From contig JACQPS010000200.1 of the NCBI GenBank assembly GCA_016207445.1, positions 1 through 6,190 on the forward strand: a stretch of DNA of 6,190 nt. Direction: 5' to 3'. Source of the DNA: Gemmatimonadota bacterium. Lineage in GTDB: Bacteria; Gemmatimonadota; Gemmatimonadetes; Longimicrobiales; RSA9. The translations under genes and the position numbers were made by a program. Position 1 is the first letter of the stretch. Every line of letters begins with the position of its first letter. Below the pieces are notes generated by a model. It was not told where the DNA came from and searched no databases. It saw only the letters and a list, made by a program, of their open reading frames with translations. Shown piece after piece: positions 1 through 5,819 of this stretch.

Positions 1-139
1 GCGCGCAGGAACGTTCAATATACCGCCGCGCCCCCTTTCGGGTAAAGCATCGGCGCGATCGGCACAGTAGTCGGACGCGGCTCCCGTGTTTCGCTCCCTG
101 GTCATCTGACTCCACCTCGCGCCGGGACCCTGGCCGCGC

Positions 140-168
140 TTGACCCGGCCCGCTCCGCGCCGAACATT
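140..168 (+). promoter_or_regulatory. Candidate promoter for the lipoprotein gene
   Basis: A TTGACC hexamer at 140-145 is followed after 17 bp by AACATT at 163-168. This fits a housekeeping-sigma -35 well but the -10 poorly (3 of 6). The same -35 hexamer recurs upstream of rpmH and dnaN in this window, which gives some support. It would give a leader of about 30 bases before the ATG at 208. The rest of 1-207 shows no recognisable gene: frames entering from the left edge stop early. Confidence 0.3.
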
Positions 169-207
169 ACAGCAGGCGCATCACTTCCACCCCGGAACAG
201 GACACCG

Positions 208-696
208 ATGTCGCGGAAGTCCGCGCTGGCCCTCGTCTGCGCTGCGACGCTCGCCCCGCTTCTCGCCTGCAAGGACGAGCTCGAGCCGCCGATCCCGGTC
301 GCCCTGGCGGCCGACTGGCAGGCCGATCCTGGCTGTGCCCCGCCATGTGCCTTCACCCTCTCTTCCGGCCCCGACAGCCTGGACCTGGTCCGGCTCGGCT
401 CCCGGCTCTTCCTGGCGCTTCAGCGAAACGGCGGCGCCGAACTGGAATTCGTGATCACCAACGACAGTCTGCGTCGGCTGTTGCCGGGCGCCGACAGCGT
501 GCGTGTGGTTGGTGTGGCCTGGACCGAGGGGGACGGCCTTTTCCTGCGCGGACCGGCCGGTACGGACAGTCTCATCTATACCCTGACCGGTGACGTGCTG
601 CGCCTCGAATTCCGGCACCAGTTCGTGCGCCTCGACCTGAACGGCGACGCCATTCCCGACTCGGCCGCTACCACGGCGGTGCTGCGGCGACGCTGA
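208..696 (+). CDS. Small secreted lipoprotein of unknown function
   Basis: A 162-residue protein. The N-terminus is a lipoprotein signal peptide: Arg3-Lys4, a hydrophobic stretch at about residues 5-20, then the lipobox L18-L19-A20-C21. Cys21 would be lipidated and the mature protein anchored to a membrane. The mature part has a Cys pair at 43 and 47 (PGCAPPC), several short beta-like segments rich in Asp/Ser/Leu, and near the C-terminus the acidic loop DLNGDAIPD at 143-151. That loop resembles the DxNxD calcium loops of EF-hand, dockerin or thrombospondin-3 type, but it is a single copy. The ATG at 208 is favoured because it gives the signal peptide directly; a weak purine stretch (ACAGGA, 198-203) precedes it. 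I recognise no family. The pattern of short strands could fit a small beta-barrel, which is inference only. It stands alone, with no same-strand partner within 500 bp. Confidence 0.75.
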   Translation: MSRKSALALVCAATLAPLLACKDELEPPIPVALAADWQADPGCAPPCAFTLSSGPDSLDLVRLGSRLFLALQRNGGAELEFVITNDSLRRLLPGADSVRVVGVAWTEGDGLFLRGPAGTDSLIYTLTGDVLRLEFRHQFVRLDLNGDAIPDSAATTAVLRRR

Positions 697-700
697 ACGC

Positions 701-718
701 GCGTTTCACGTGAAACGC
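701..718. other. parS centromere-like site 1
   Basis: An 18-bp perfect palindrome, GCGTTTCACGTGAAACGC, that contains the 14-bp core GTTTCACGTGAAAC of the bacterial parS consensus (TGTTTCACGTGAAACA). Only the outermost bases of the 16-mer differ (c and g instead of t and a). ParB binds such sites near the origin, spreads as a clamp and works with ParA and SMC in chromosome segregation. The site starts five bases after the lipoprotein stop codon. Its closeness to dnaA (about 3.7 kb) fits the usual location. Confidence 0.92.
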
Positions 719-750
719 CTTCGCCTCGCCATGTGGGCGCTGGAGGCTCC

Positions 751-766
751 CGTTTCACGTGAAACG
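751..766. other. parS centromere-like site 2
   Basis: A 16-bp perfect palindrome, CGTTTCACGTGAAACG, with the same 14-bp parS core as the first site. The two centres are 49 bp apart. Two independent copies of a 14-bp core this close together make chance very unlikely. No parA or parB gene lies in the window. Confidence 0.92.
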
Positions 767-888
767 ACCGGCCCGCCGCCGGGCATACCCGTTGCAGCGC
801 TGATACTTACACGTGCCGGGGCTGGGCTGGCGCGCCGCCGGCCGCGCCCGGCGTCACGTCGACCAGGGCAGGGGCAGAGGTGGGCTTG

Positions 889-901
889 CGGTGTAACTCA
901 T
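889..901 (+). repeat. 13-bp direct repeat, copy 1
   Basis: CGGTGTAACTCAT is repeated exactly at 967-979, offset by 78 bp. The flanks of the two copies differ. It could be a trace of a dispersed repeat family or a protein-binding half-site. Confidence 0.5.
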
Positions 902-966
902 GACGCTGTCGTGCGTTACGTCCGACGCCCGCGCATCGGCTCGGGAGGGGCGCAGGGTCGGTGCCA

Positions 967-979
967 CGGTGTAACTCAT
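967..979 (+). repeat. 13-bp direct repeat, copy 2
   Basis: Second exact copy of CGGTGTAACTCAT. This copy runs into an AT-rich stretch, unusual for the surroundings, and forms the left arm of the inverted repeat at 972-996. Confidence 0.5.
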
Positions 980-996
980 TATTCATACAGGAGTTA
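972..996. repeat. Short inverted repeat with AT-rich loop
   Basis: TAACTC at 972-977 pairs with GAGTTA at 991-996 around a 13-nt AT-rich loop. A second small hairpin, GGAG/CTCC at 1004-1015, follows. With the upstream direct repeat this looks like part of a mobile or dispersed repeat unit rather than a gene or terminator. Confidence 0.4.
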
Positions 997-1248
997 AGGC
1001 AGAGGAGCGGACTCCCCAGGCCATCGGCACCTGTCGGCATCTGGAGAACGAGGACCCGTGCAGGAAGAGGCAGGCCGAAAAAGCGAAGCGGACGAAGTCG
1101 TGAGGGCGGGGAGGCCGTGCTCGGCGGCCCCGGCCGTCGGCCACTCGCATGAGACGTCCGTGGAGGGGCAAGCGCGAGTCCGCTCCTGGCTACGCCTGCG
1201 GCGCGCCCGTCGGCAGAAGTTGGACGGTCGCCGGGCGCAAACGGACGC

Positions 1249-1545
1249 ATGAGCCAGGGCGCGAGCGCACCGGAGACGCGGCGCGCGTTCCGTGTAGTCG
1301 GCCGTGTGCAGGGCGTGGGCTTTCGCTGGTGGGCGTTTCGCCACGCACGTGAACTTGGCCTGCACGGCACGGTGCGCAACGCGCGCGACGGCAGCGTGGA
1401 GCTCCAGGTCGCCGGCCCCCCCGAGGCGGTGGAGCGCTTCCGTGCGCTGATGGCTGCGGGACCGCCTGGGGCGAACGTACGCGGCGTTGAAGACCTCGGC
1501 GCGCCCGACCGCCCCCTGCCGCCGACCTTCGAGATCGTGGGCTGA
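1249..1545 (+). CDS. acyP: Acylphosphatase
   Basis: A 98-residue protein of the acylphosphatase family, which hydrolyses carboxyl-phosphate bonds such as acetyl phosphate and 1,3-bisphosphoglycerate in the cytoplasm. The family signature GRVQGVGFR lies at residues 18-26, where the loop binds phosphate and Arg26 is the expected catalytic arginine. The second signature, GTVRNARDGSVE at 40-51, contains the catalytic Asn44; the 18-residue Arg-to-Asn spacing equals that of the human enzyme (R23/N41). The length is typical, with about seven extra residues at the N-terminus. The ATG has no strong ribosome site. The gene stands alone: it points toward yidC, which converges from the right, and a repeat element separates the two. 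Some short family members are parts of HypF, but no HypF domains follow here. Confidence 0.93.
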   Translation: MSQGASAPETRRAFRVVGRVQGVGFRWWAFRHARELGLHGTVRNARDGSVELQVAGPPEAVERFRALMAAGPPGANVRGVEDLGAPDRPLPPTFEIVG

Positions 1546-1559
1546 CACTGGCACCAACA

Positions 1560-1713
1560 TTCACCGCAAAGGGCGCAAAGATCCCGAAGGTCTGCCAACT
1601 CGAGAACCGTCCGCTACCGGAATCCCAAACTTCTACCTTGGAGTTTTGAGCTTCGCTGGGCGTGCGGGATTGCGCGACGAACCCTTTGCGATCTTTGCGT
1701 TGTCAGCGGTGAA
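1560..1713. repeat. Inverted-repeat element between convergent genes
   Basis: The left arm at 1560-1583 and right arm at 1690-1713 are reverse complements at 19 of 24 positions: both ends read TTCACCGC inward, then six mostly unmatched bases, then CGCAAAGATC. Each side also carries the heptamer CGCAAAG twice (1565-1571 and 1574-1580; on the other strand 1693-1699 and 1684-1690), with equal 9-bp spacing. The interior of about 106 bases is less GC-rich than the genes and has no credible gene. The element fills the space between the acylphosphatase stop (1545) and the yidC stop (1738). It looks like a non-autonomous mobile or REP-type repeat. I recall similar CGCAAAG-rich repeats in other bacterial genomes, but cannot check copy number here. 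When transcribed it could fold and end or protect both transcripts. Confidence 0.65.
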
Positions 1714-1737
1714 ATCTTGTTGTCCGTGCACGCCGCC

Positions 1738-3399
1738 TCACGGGCGCTGCCGGCGCTGCCGCTCGCGGGTGAGCTGGAGCTGTTGTGGTACGGAAGCGAC
1801 GTTGGAGGCGAAGTAGTAGAGGTTCAGTCCCGAGGCGAGATTGAGAAAGATGATCGTCATGAAGATGGGCATGAACCAGAGCATCATCTTCATCTGCGGA
1901 TTGGGCGCCGGTGCGGCGCGAGTGCTCAGCCATTGCAGCGCGAACATGCTCACGCCCAGCAGGATGGGCAGCACATAGAAGGGATCCGCGCGGGAGAGGT
2001 CCGGCAGCCACAGGAACCCGACGCCGCGAAACTCGATCGTGCCCTGAAAGACGAAGAACAGAGTGATCAGCACGGGGAAGGGAATCAGCATCGGCAGGCA
2101 ACCGCCCAACGGATTGAAGCCTTCCTCGCGATAGAGCCGCAGCATCTCCTTCTGCAGCCGTTCGGGATCCCCTTTGTGCTTCTCCTGAATCTCCTTCAGC
2201 CGCGGCTGGAGCTCCATGGTCTTGAGCTGCGACCGCATGGCGCGCGCGTTCAGTGGCCAGAGCGCGCCGCGCACCAGGAAGCCGAACAGAATCAGCACCC
2301 AGCCGTAGCCGAAGCCGAGCGCACCATGCAGCTGGATGAGAGCCCAGGTGATCAGGTGGGCGAGCGGCCGGATGATCGGGCGTAAAACCCGCCAGCCGTA
2401 AGGGTTTACGTCCTCCAGGTCCTGCCCGAGCGCGACCAGGCGGTCGTACTCCTGCGGGCCGAGGTACACGCGATAGGAAAACGTGCCCTCCCGTGTGAGC
2501 GGCAGGGTCGCGGTCAGCCGGGCCGCATGCTCGCGCGGTGTGTCGTCGGCGATCAAGCCGCCGAAAGGACGTCCGTCGTTGGCCGAGCGCACGAGTGCCA
2601 TGAGGAAGTACTTGTTCTTGAGGGCGACCCAGAGGAGCGGCCCCTCCTCGATTCGCTGGCTCTCCACCGCGTCCAAGCGCGCGCTGCGAATGCCGCGCTG
2701 GGCGTGGTTGAGCACGTAAGCCAGCGCGCGGTAGTCCTCGCTCGGGTTCGCTTCGTTGACGGCGAGCGTCGGTCCCAGATCCAGGAGCAGCGTCGCCGGC
2801 TCGCGGCTTCCTTCCACGCGGCCTTCCACTTCCACCACGTAATCCTCGGGCCGGAACAGGTACTGGAGGCGCACGCTCAGGCCGCGCGCGGTGTCCTGGT
2901 AGCTGAGCCGCAACGCTCGCGGCGCGCTCTCTGGTCCCAGCTCAAAACCCGCCGACGGTTCCGCCTGGAACGGAAGCTGATCGAGCGGCAGCGTCTCATC
3001 GCCCAACCGAAGCCGGTGCTGGAGCAGCGGCCCGGCGCCCGCCGCGACCAACTGCACCGGTCCCCGGCGGGTGAAGGATGCGAAGCGCACGAGCTCGGCG
3101 GAGACGAGCGAGCCGCCCAGCGTCGAAAAGCCCAAGCGGTGGAGGGCCGACTCGATGGCCAGGGTCTCGGCAGGCACGGCGGGAGCAGCAGCCACCCGGG
3201 GCACGCGCGGAGGAGCGGCTGGGACGGCGGGCGGCGGCGCCGGCGTCGTCTCCGCAGGGGCGGCCGGAACCGAGTCCCCGGCCACGGCCGTGTCCGCCGG
3301 CGGGGCGCGGCGCGGCCGGGCGGGCGGGAACAGGATGTTGGTGAGGATAATGACGGCGATCATCAGCACGATCGCCAGCAAGAACCGTCCGATCTGCAT
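1738..3399 (-). CDS. yidC: Membrane protein insertase YidC
   Basis: A 553-residue YidC/Oxa1/Alb3 insertase, which inserts and folds inner-membrane proteins with or without SecYEG. The N-terminal membrane helix is at about residues 5-24, then an Ala/Pro-rich linker at about 25-78, then the periplasmic P1 domain at about 80-330, which contains the signature WVALKNKYF at 257-265. The conserved insertase core follows: a membrane segment at about 362-384 with the probable groove arginine R377 (FLVRGAL), a charged cytoplasmic hairpin at 386-427, the signature FNPLGGCLPMLIPFPVL at 428-444 with a membrane helix at about 433-452, and further helices at about 472-490 and 506-531 (MPIFMTIIFLNLASGLNLYYF). 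The basic tail is short. The P1 domain marks a diderm. The ATG at 3399 is supported by a purine-rich GAGGA (3402-3406), although the spacing is short. It is the last gene of the rpmH-rnpA-yidD-yidC cluster, 125 bp after yidD. Confidence 0.97.
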   Translation of the reverse strand: MQIGRFLLAIVLMIAVIILTNILFPPARPRRAPPADTAVAGDSVPAAPAETTPAPPPAVPAAPPRVPRVAAAPAVPAETLAIESALHRLGFSTLGGSLVSAELVRFASFTRRGPVQLVAAGAGPLLQHRLRLGDETLPLDQLPFQAEPSAGFELGPESAPRALRLSYQDTARGLSVRLQYLFRPEDYVVEVEGRVEGSREPATLLLDLGPTLAVNEANPSEDYRALAYVLNHAQRGIRSARLDAVESQRIEEGPLLWVALKNKYFLMALVRSANDGRPFGGLIADDTPREHAARLTATLPLTREGTFSYRVYLGPQEYDRLVALGQDLEDVNPYGWRVLRPIIRPLAHLITWALIQLHGALGFGYGWVLILFGFLVRGALWPLNARAMRSQLKTMELQPRLKEIQEKHKGDPERLQKEMLRLYREEGFNPLGGCLPMLIPFPVLITLFFVFQGTIEFRGVGFLWLPDLSRADPFYVLPILLGVSMFALQWLSTRAAPAPNPQMKMMLWFMPIFMTIIFLNLASGLNLYYFASNVASVPQQLQLTRERQRRQRP

Positions 3400-3435
3400 G
3401 GTCCTCAGTGGATCTCTCGCACCTTCGTGAGACGT

Positions 3436-3507
3436 GACAGGTGTCAGCTGTCAGGTGTCAGCTTGTTTCGAGCGCCGTACGGCGGCTGGCTGAGACCTGA
3501 AACCTGA
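3436..3507. repeat. Repeat cluster between yidD and yidC
   Basis: Two 14-bp tandem units, GACAGGTGTCAGCT (3436-3449) and GTCAGGTGTCAGCT (3450-3463), differ at one base. Further on, GCTGAGACCTGAA at 3489-3501 matches the reverse complement of 3450-3462 at 11 of 13 positions, and two ACCTGA-type heptamers (3494-3507) follow. A perfect 12-bp palindrome, CGCCGTACGGCG, lies between the arms at 3473-3484. The whole can fold as a long hairpin. It fills most of the 125-bp gap inside an otherwise compact gene cluster. I recall similar CAGGTGTCAG/ACCTGAAACCTGA repeats as common in some environmental bacterial genomes; copy number cannot be judged here. Confidence 0.65.
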
Positions 3508-3524
3508 CCCCCGATACCCTGCCG

Positions 3525-3752
3525 TCACGGCACCGGATCGTAGCCGCGGCCACCGAACGGGTGACACCGGAGCAGTCGACGTGTGGCCAACCACCCGCCC
3601 CGGAGCGCGCCGTACCGGCGCACGGCCTCCTCCGCATACGCCGAACAGCTGGGCGTAAACCGGCAGGCGGGCGGCAGCAGTGGCGAGAGGCCACGCCGGT
3701 ACGCCCGGATCAGTCCGAGGAGGATGCGCGTGAGCAGCGCCGGCCGACCCAA
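3525..3752 (-). CDS. yidD: Membrane protein insertion efficiency factor YidD
   Basis: A small protein of about 75 residues that matches YidD, which sits at the inner membrane and assists YidC-dependent insertion. Visible signatures are an amphipathic start (LLTRILLGLIRAYRRGLSPLL), the cysteine motif CRFTPSCSAYA, then RYGALRGGWLATRRLLRCHPFGGRGYDPVP at the end, with the usual third Cys in RCHPF. No ATG or GTG is placed correctly. The likely start is the TTG at 3752 (75 residues), with a CTG at 3737 (70 residues) as alternative; neither has a clear ribosome site. Either choice makes yidD overlap the 3' end of rnpA (stop 3710-3712) in another frame, so translational coupling is likely. The frame stays open far upstream through rnpA, but that part is not YidD. 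Confidence 0.9.
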   Translation of the reverse strand: MGRPALLTRILLGLIRAYRRGLSPLLPPACRFTPSCSAYAEEAVRRYGALRGGWLATRRLLRCHPFGGRGYDPVP

Positions 3753-4111
3753 GCGCTCAGCTCGTCGCGTAGCTCGCGGTATGGCGCGCCGTACGCCTCG
3801 CGCCGCGCCCGCACCAGCACGTCCAGCCAGAGTTTCGCCTCCAGCAGCCGCGGCACCACGTCCTGCCGGACTGCCTCCCGCAGACGCCGCTTGAGCCGGT
3901 TGCGCTGCACGACCCGATGACCATGCCGCGCTACCACCAGGCCGACGCGCGGATGCGATGCGGGGGAAGGGGAGTCGAAGACGTCCAGATGGGCCGTCCT
4001 GCTCCTCTTCCCCCGTGCGAACAGCGCGCGGATCTCTCGGCTCCGCGTGATGCGCCGGGCCCGCGGCAGACGCCGCCGCTCCCGCTCGCCCTCCCGCGGC
4101 GCCGAGCTCAC
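3710..4111 (-). CDS. rnpA: Ribonuclease P protein component
   Basis: A 133-residue basic protein, the protein subunit of RNase P, which with its RNA trims the 5' leader of pre-tRNA. The family signature RNRLKRRLREAVR lies at residues 70-82 (the RNR motif), preceded by the strand PRVGLVVARHGHRVVQ. The N-terminal RRITRSREIRALFARGKR (19-36) matches the usual substrate-binding region. The start is GTG at 4111, nine bases after the rpmH stop, with no clear ribosome site, so translation probably depends on rpmH. The N-terminal 15 residues are extra compared with many homologues and a later start is possible. The last residues overlap yidD. Confidence 0.96.
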   Translation of the reverse strand: MSSAPREGERERRRLPRARRITRSREIRALFARGKRSRTAHLDVFDSPSPASHPRVGLVVARHGHRVVQRNRLKRRLREAVRQDVVPRLLEAKLWLDVLVRARREAYGAPYRELRDELSAWVGRRCSRASSSD

Positions 4112-4120
4112 CCGCGGTGT

Positions 4121-4273
4121 TTACTTGCTGCCGATGCCGACCACGAGCCGCTTGCGTCCCTTCTTCCGGCGACGGCTCAAGGCGGCCCGCCCGGCCCGCG
4201 TGCTCATACGGGCCCGGAACCCGTGCTTGTTCTTCCGCTTCCGGTTGTGCGGCCGGTACGTGGGCTTCCCCAT
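4121..4273 (-). CDS. rpmH: 50S ribosomal protein L34
   Basis: A 50-residue, very basic protein beginning MGKPTYRPHNRKRKNKHGFR and ending VGIGSK. The core (YRPHNRKRK, HGFRARMSTRAGRAALSRRRKKGRKRL) is diagnostic for L34, a small protein of the large ribosomal subunit that contacts 23S rRNA. It is slightly longer than the usual 44-47 residues because of two or three N-terminal residues and the GIGSK tail. The ATG at 4273 has an excellent ribosome site, GGGGAG (4280-4285 on the minus strand), six bases upstream. An overlapping ATG at 4278 is out of frame. This is the first gene of the rpmH-rnpA-yidD-yidC cluster and is divergent from dnaA, the common arrangement at bacterial origins. Confidence 0.97.
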   Translation of the reverse strand: MGKPTYRPHNRKRKNKHGFRARMSTRAGRAALSRRRKKGRKRLVVGIGSK

Positions 4274-4310
4274 GCCATGCTCCCCGCGTCGAATTCACCA
4301 CCAGCTTCAC

Positions 4311-4340
4311 AAGTTAGTGCTGCAACGGCGGATCGGTCAA
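4311..4340 (-). promoter_or_regulatory. Candidate rpmH promoter
   Basis: Reading the minus strand, TTGACC (4335-4340) is followed by an 18-bp spacer and TAACTT (4311-4316). The -35 is close to the sigma-70 consensus; the -10 is weak. Transcription would start about 30 bases ahead of the rpmH ATG. It would drive the rpmH-rnpA-yidD-yidC cluster. Confidence 0.5.
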
Positions 4341-4355
4341 GCGTGCGTCGCACTG

Positions 4356-4384
4356 TTGACTTATCCACAGCCCGCGTCTAGCTT
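4356..4384 (+). promoter_or_regulatory. Candidate dnaA promoter
   Basis: TTGACT (4356-4361) with a 17-bp spacer to TAGCTT (4379-4384). The hexamers resemble those of the divergent rpmH promoter, whose -35 lies only 15 bp away. The leader would be about 38 bases. No convincing Shine-Dalgarno sequence precedes the dnaA ATG. Confidence 0.5.
4361..4369 (+). promoter_or_regulatory. Perfect DnaA box in the dnaA promoter
   Basis: TTATCCACA matches the strong E. coli R1-type DnaA box at all nine positions. It overlaps the last base of the candidate dnaA -35 and extends into the spacer, so bound DnaA would block RNA polymerase. This fits autorepression of dnaA, known in several bacteria; here it is inferred. 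Confidence 0.9.
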
Positions 4385-4428
4385 GGGCGCGCCACTTCCC
4401 CCCTGCCGTCTCATCGAATCGTCCGGCG

Positions 4429-5814
4429 ATGGAGCTTACCGCCAACGAGATCTGGTCGCGGATCCTGGAGTCCGCGCGCGCCGAGCTCCCGGAGCAGACG
4501 TTCCGCATCTGGTTGGAGCAAACCGAGCCGCTCGCGCTGTCGCAGGACCTGCTCGTGGTCGGGACCGGGAGCGAGTTCGCCGCCGAGTGGATCGAGGACA
4601 AGTACGGTCCGATGCTGGCGCGGCTGGGCGAGGAGTCGCTGGGCCGGCGTCTGACCATCTCCTTCCAGCCACGTTCGCGCTCGGCCGAGCCGGAGCTCGG
4701 CGGCGCACTGCTGGACGCGCGCGAGCGCCGCCCAGTGCTGAGCCGCCCGACGGCGCCCGCGGCGACCGCCGCGGCGCCGTCGGGCGCTCCGCTCAACGAG
4801 CGCTATACGTTCGACCGGTTCGTGGTGGGGCCGAACAATCAGCTCGCGGCCGCGGCCTGCCACGCCGTGGCCGAAGCCCCCGGCAAGTTCTACAACCCGC
4901 TCTTCATCTACGGCGGGGTCGGACTTGGCAAGACGCACCTGATGCATGCCATTGCGCACGCCCTGCTCTCGCGCGGGCCGGGGAAGCGGGTGGCGTACGT
5001 CTCGAGCGAGCGCTTTACCAACGACTTGATTGCCTCGATCCAGGAGGGGCGGATGGCGGACTTCCGGCGCCGCTACCGGGAGAACGATCTGCTCCTCATC
5101 GATGACGTCCACTTCCTGCGGGAGAAGGAGCGCACGCAGGAAGAGTTCTTCCACACCTTCAACGCGCTGCACGACGCGCAGCGGCAGATCGTGCTCACCA
5201 GTGACCGCGCGCCCAAGGAGATCCCGGGACTGGAGGAACGTCTGGTCTCCCGTTTCCACTGGGGGCTGGTCACCGACATTAAGCCACCGGACTTCGAGAC
5301 GCGTATCGCGATCCTGCGGAAGAAGGCCGACGAGGACGAGCTCGTCCTGGCCGATGAGGTGCTCGAATTCATCGCGCGCAACTGCCGCTCGAACGTGCGC
5401 GAGCTCGAGGGCGCGATCATCAAGCTGCTGGCCTACTCCTCGCTGACCCGACGCGAGATCGCGGTCGAGCTCGCGCAGGAGGCGCTCGGTGGCGTTCTGA
5501 CCGGGCCGCTCGCCCCACCCGGCGTCTCGGTGGATACGATCCGCGCTCGGGTCGCGCAGGCCTGGAGCGTCCCGGTCGAGGCGCTTTCCTCGAAGCGGCG
5601 CACCAAGAACCTGACCGTGCCACGCCAGATTGCCATGTACCTGATCCGCGACCTGCTTGATCTCCCACTGGTCGAGATCGGGCGGAATTTCGGCGGACGC
5701 GACCACTCCACGGTCATCCATTCGATTCAGAAGGTCGAGGAGGACCTGGGCCGCGACCCGGCACTGCGCCAGCGTGTAGATGCACTGCGGACCGAGCTCA
5801 CGGGTTCCGGGTAA
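4429..5814 (+). CDS. dnaA: Chromosomal replication initiator DnaA
   Basis: A 461-residue DnaA, the AAA+ ATPase that binds DnaA boxes, oligomerises and melts the origin. Domain I is at about residues 1-80 (IWSRILESARAELPEQTFRIWL), and domain II is a short Ala/Pro-rich linker at about 82-121. Domain III starts at about 124 (RYTFDRFVVGPNNQLA) with Walker A GGVGLGKTH (162-170), Walker B LLLIDDVHF (221-229), sensor 1 LTSDR (256-260), the box VII region ERLVSRFHWGL (270-280) with probable arginine finger R275, and sensor 2 SNVRELEG (321-328). Domain IV, at about 365-461, carries the DNA-binding signature RNFGGRDHSTVIHSI (419-433). All key residues are present and the length is normal. The ATG at 4429 gives the conventional N-terminus but has no clear ribosome site, so translation may be weak. 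It is divergent from rpmH and followed by dnaN. Confidence 0.98.
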   Translation: MELTANEIWSRILESARAELPEQTFRIWLEQTEPLALSQDLLVVGTGSEFAAEWIEDKYGPMLARLGEESLGRRLTISFQPRSRSAEPELGGALLDARERRPVLSRPTAPAATAAAPSGAPLNERYTFDRFVVGPNNQLAAAACHAVAEAPGKFYNPLFIYGGVGLGKTHLMHAIAHALLSRGPGKRVAYVSSERFTNDLIASIQEGRMADFRRRYRENDLLLIDDVHFLREKERTQEEFFHTFNALHDAQRQIVLTSDRAPKEIPGLEERLVSRFHWGLVTDIKPPDFETRIAILRKKADEDELVLADEVLEFIARNCRSNVRELEGAIIKLLAYSSLTRREIAVELAQEALGGVLTGPLAPPGVSVDTIRARVAQAWSVPVEALSSKRRTKNLTVPRQIAMYLIRDLLDLPLVEIGRNFGGRDHSTVIHSIQKVEEDLGRDPALRQRVDALRTELTGSG

Positions 5815-5819
5815 ACTGC

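Larger units (their letters stand above)
697..1248. other. 552-bp intergenic region without a convincing gene
   Basis: No open frame here has a good start, a ribosome site and a recognisable product. Its contents are two parS sites at the left end, a 13-bp direct repeat (889-901 and 967-979), a short inverted repeat (972-996), and GC-rich sequence with scattered small hairpins, for example 829-848 (GGCGCG and CGCGCC arms, 8-nt loop). No T-tract follows any of these hairpins, so none is called as an intrinsic terminator. Confidence 0.6.

Noticed and set aside
829..848. GC-rich hairpin as a terminator for the lipoprotein gene
   Set aside because: Only six base pairs, more than 130 bp past the stop codon and with no T-tract.
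710..997. Short plus-strand open frame covering the parS sites
   Set aside because: It starts inside a parS palindrome, lacks a ribosome site and has no recognisable product.
807..1598. Minus-strand open frame of 263 codons across the intergenic region and acylphosphatase
   Set aside because: It overlaps the clear acylphosphatase antisense, has low-complexity Arg/Ala/Pro composition and no recognisable domain.
1487..1816. Plus-strand open frame through the inverted-repeat element
   Set aside because: Its peptide is just the translation of the repeat arms (HRKGRK and FAIFALSAVKS) and it enters yidC antisense.
2527..3507. Plus-strand open frame of 326 codons opposite yidC
   Set aside because: It is an antisense shadow of yidC, rich in Arg and Gln with no motifs, ending in the repeat cluster.
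3753..4310. Upstream extension of the yidD frame to an ATG at 4310
   Set aside because: The added sequence runs through rpmH and rnpA in another frame and does not resemble YidD; the homology begins near 3740.
4047..5105. Plus-strand open frame of 352 codons over rpmH and dnaA
   Set aside because: It is out of frame with dnaA, crosses the promoter region and runs antisense to rpmH and rnpA; no domain is visible.
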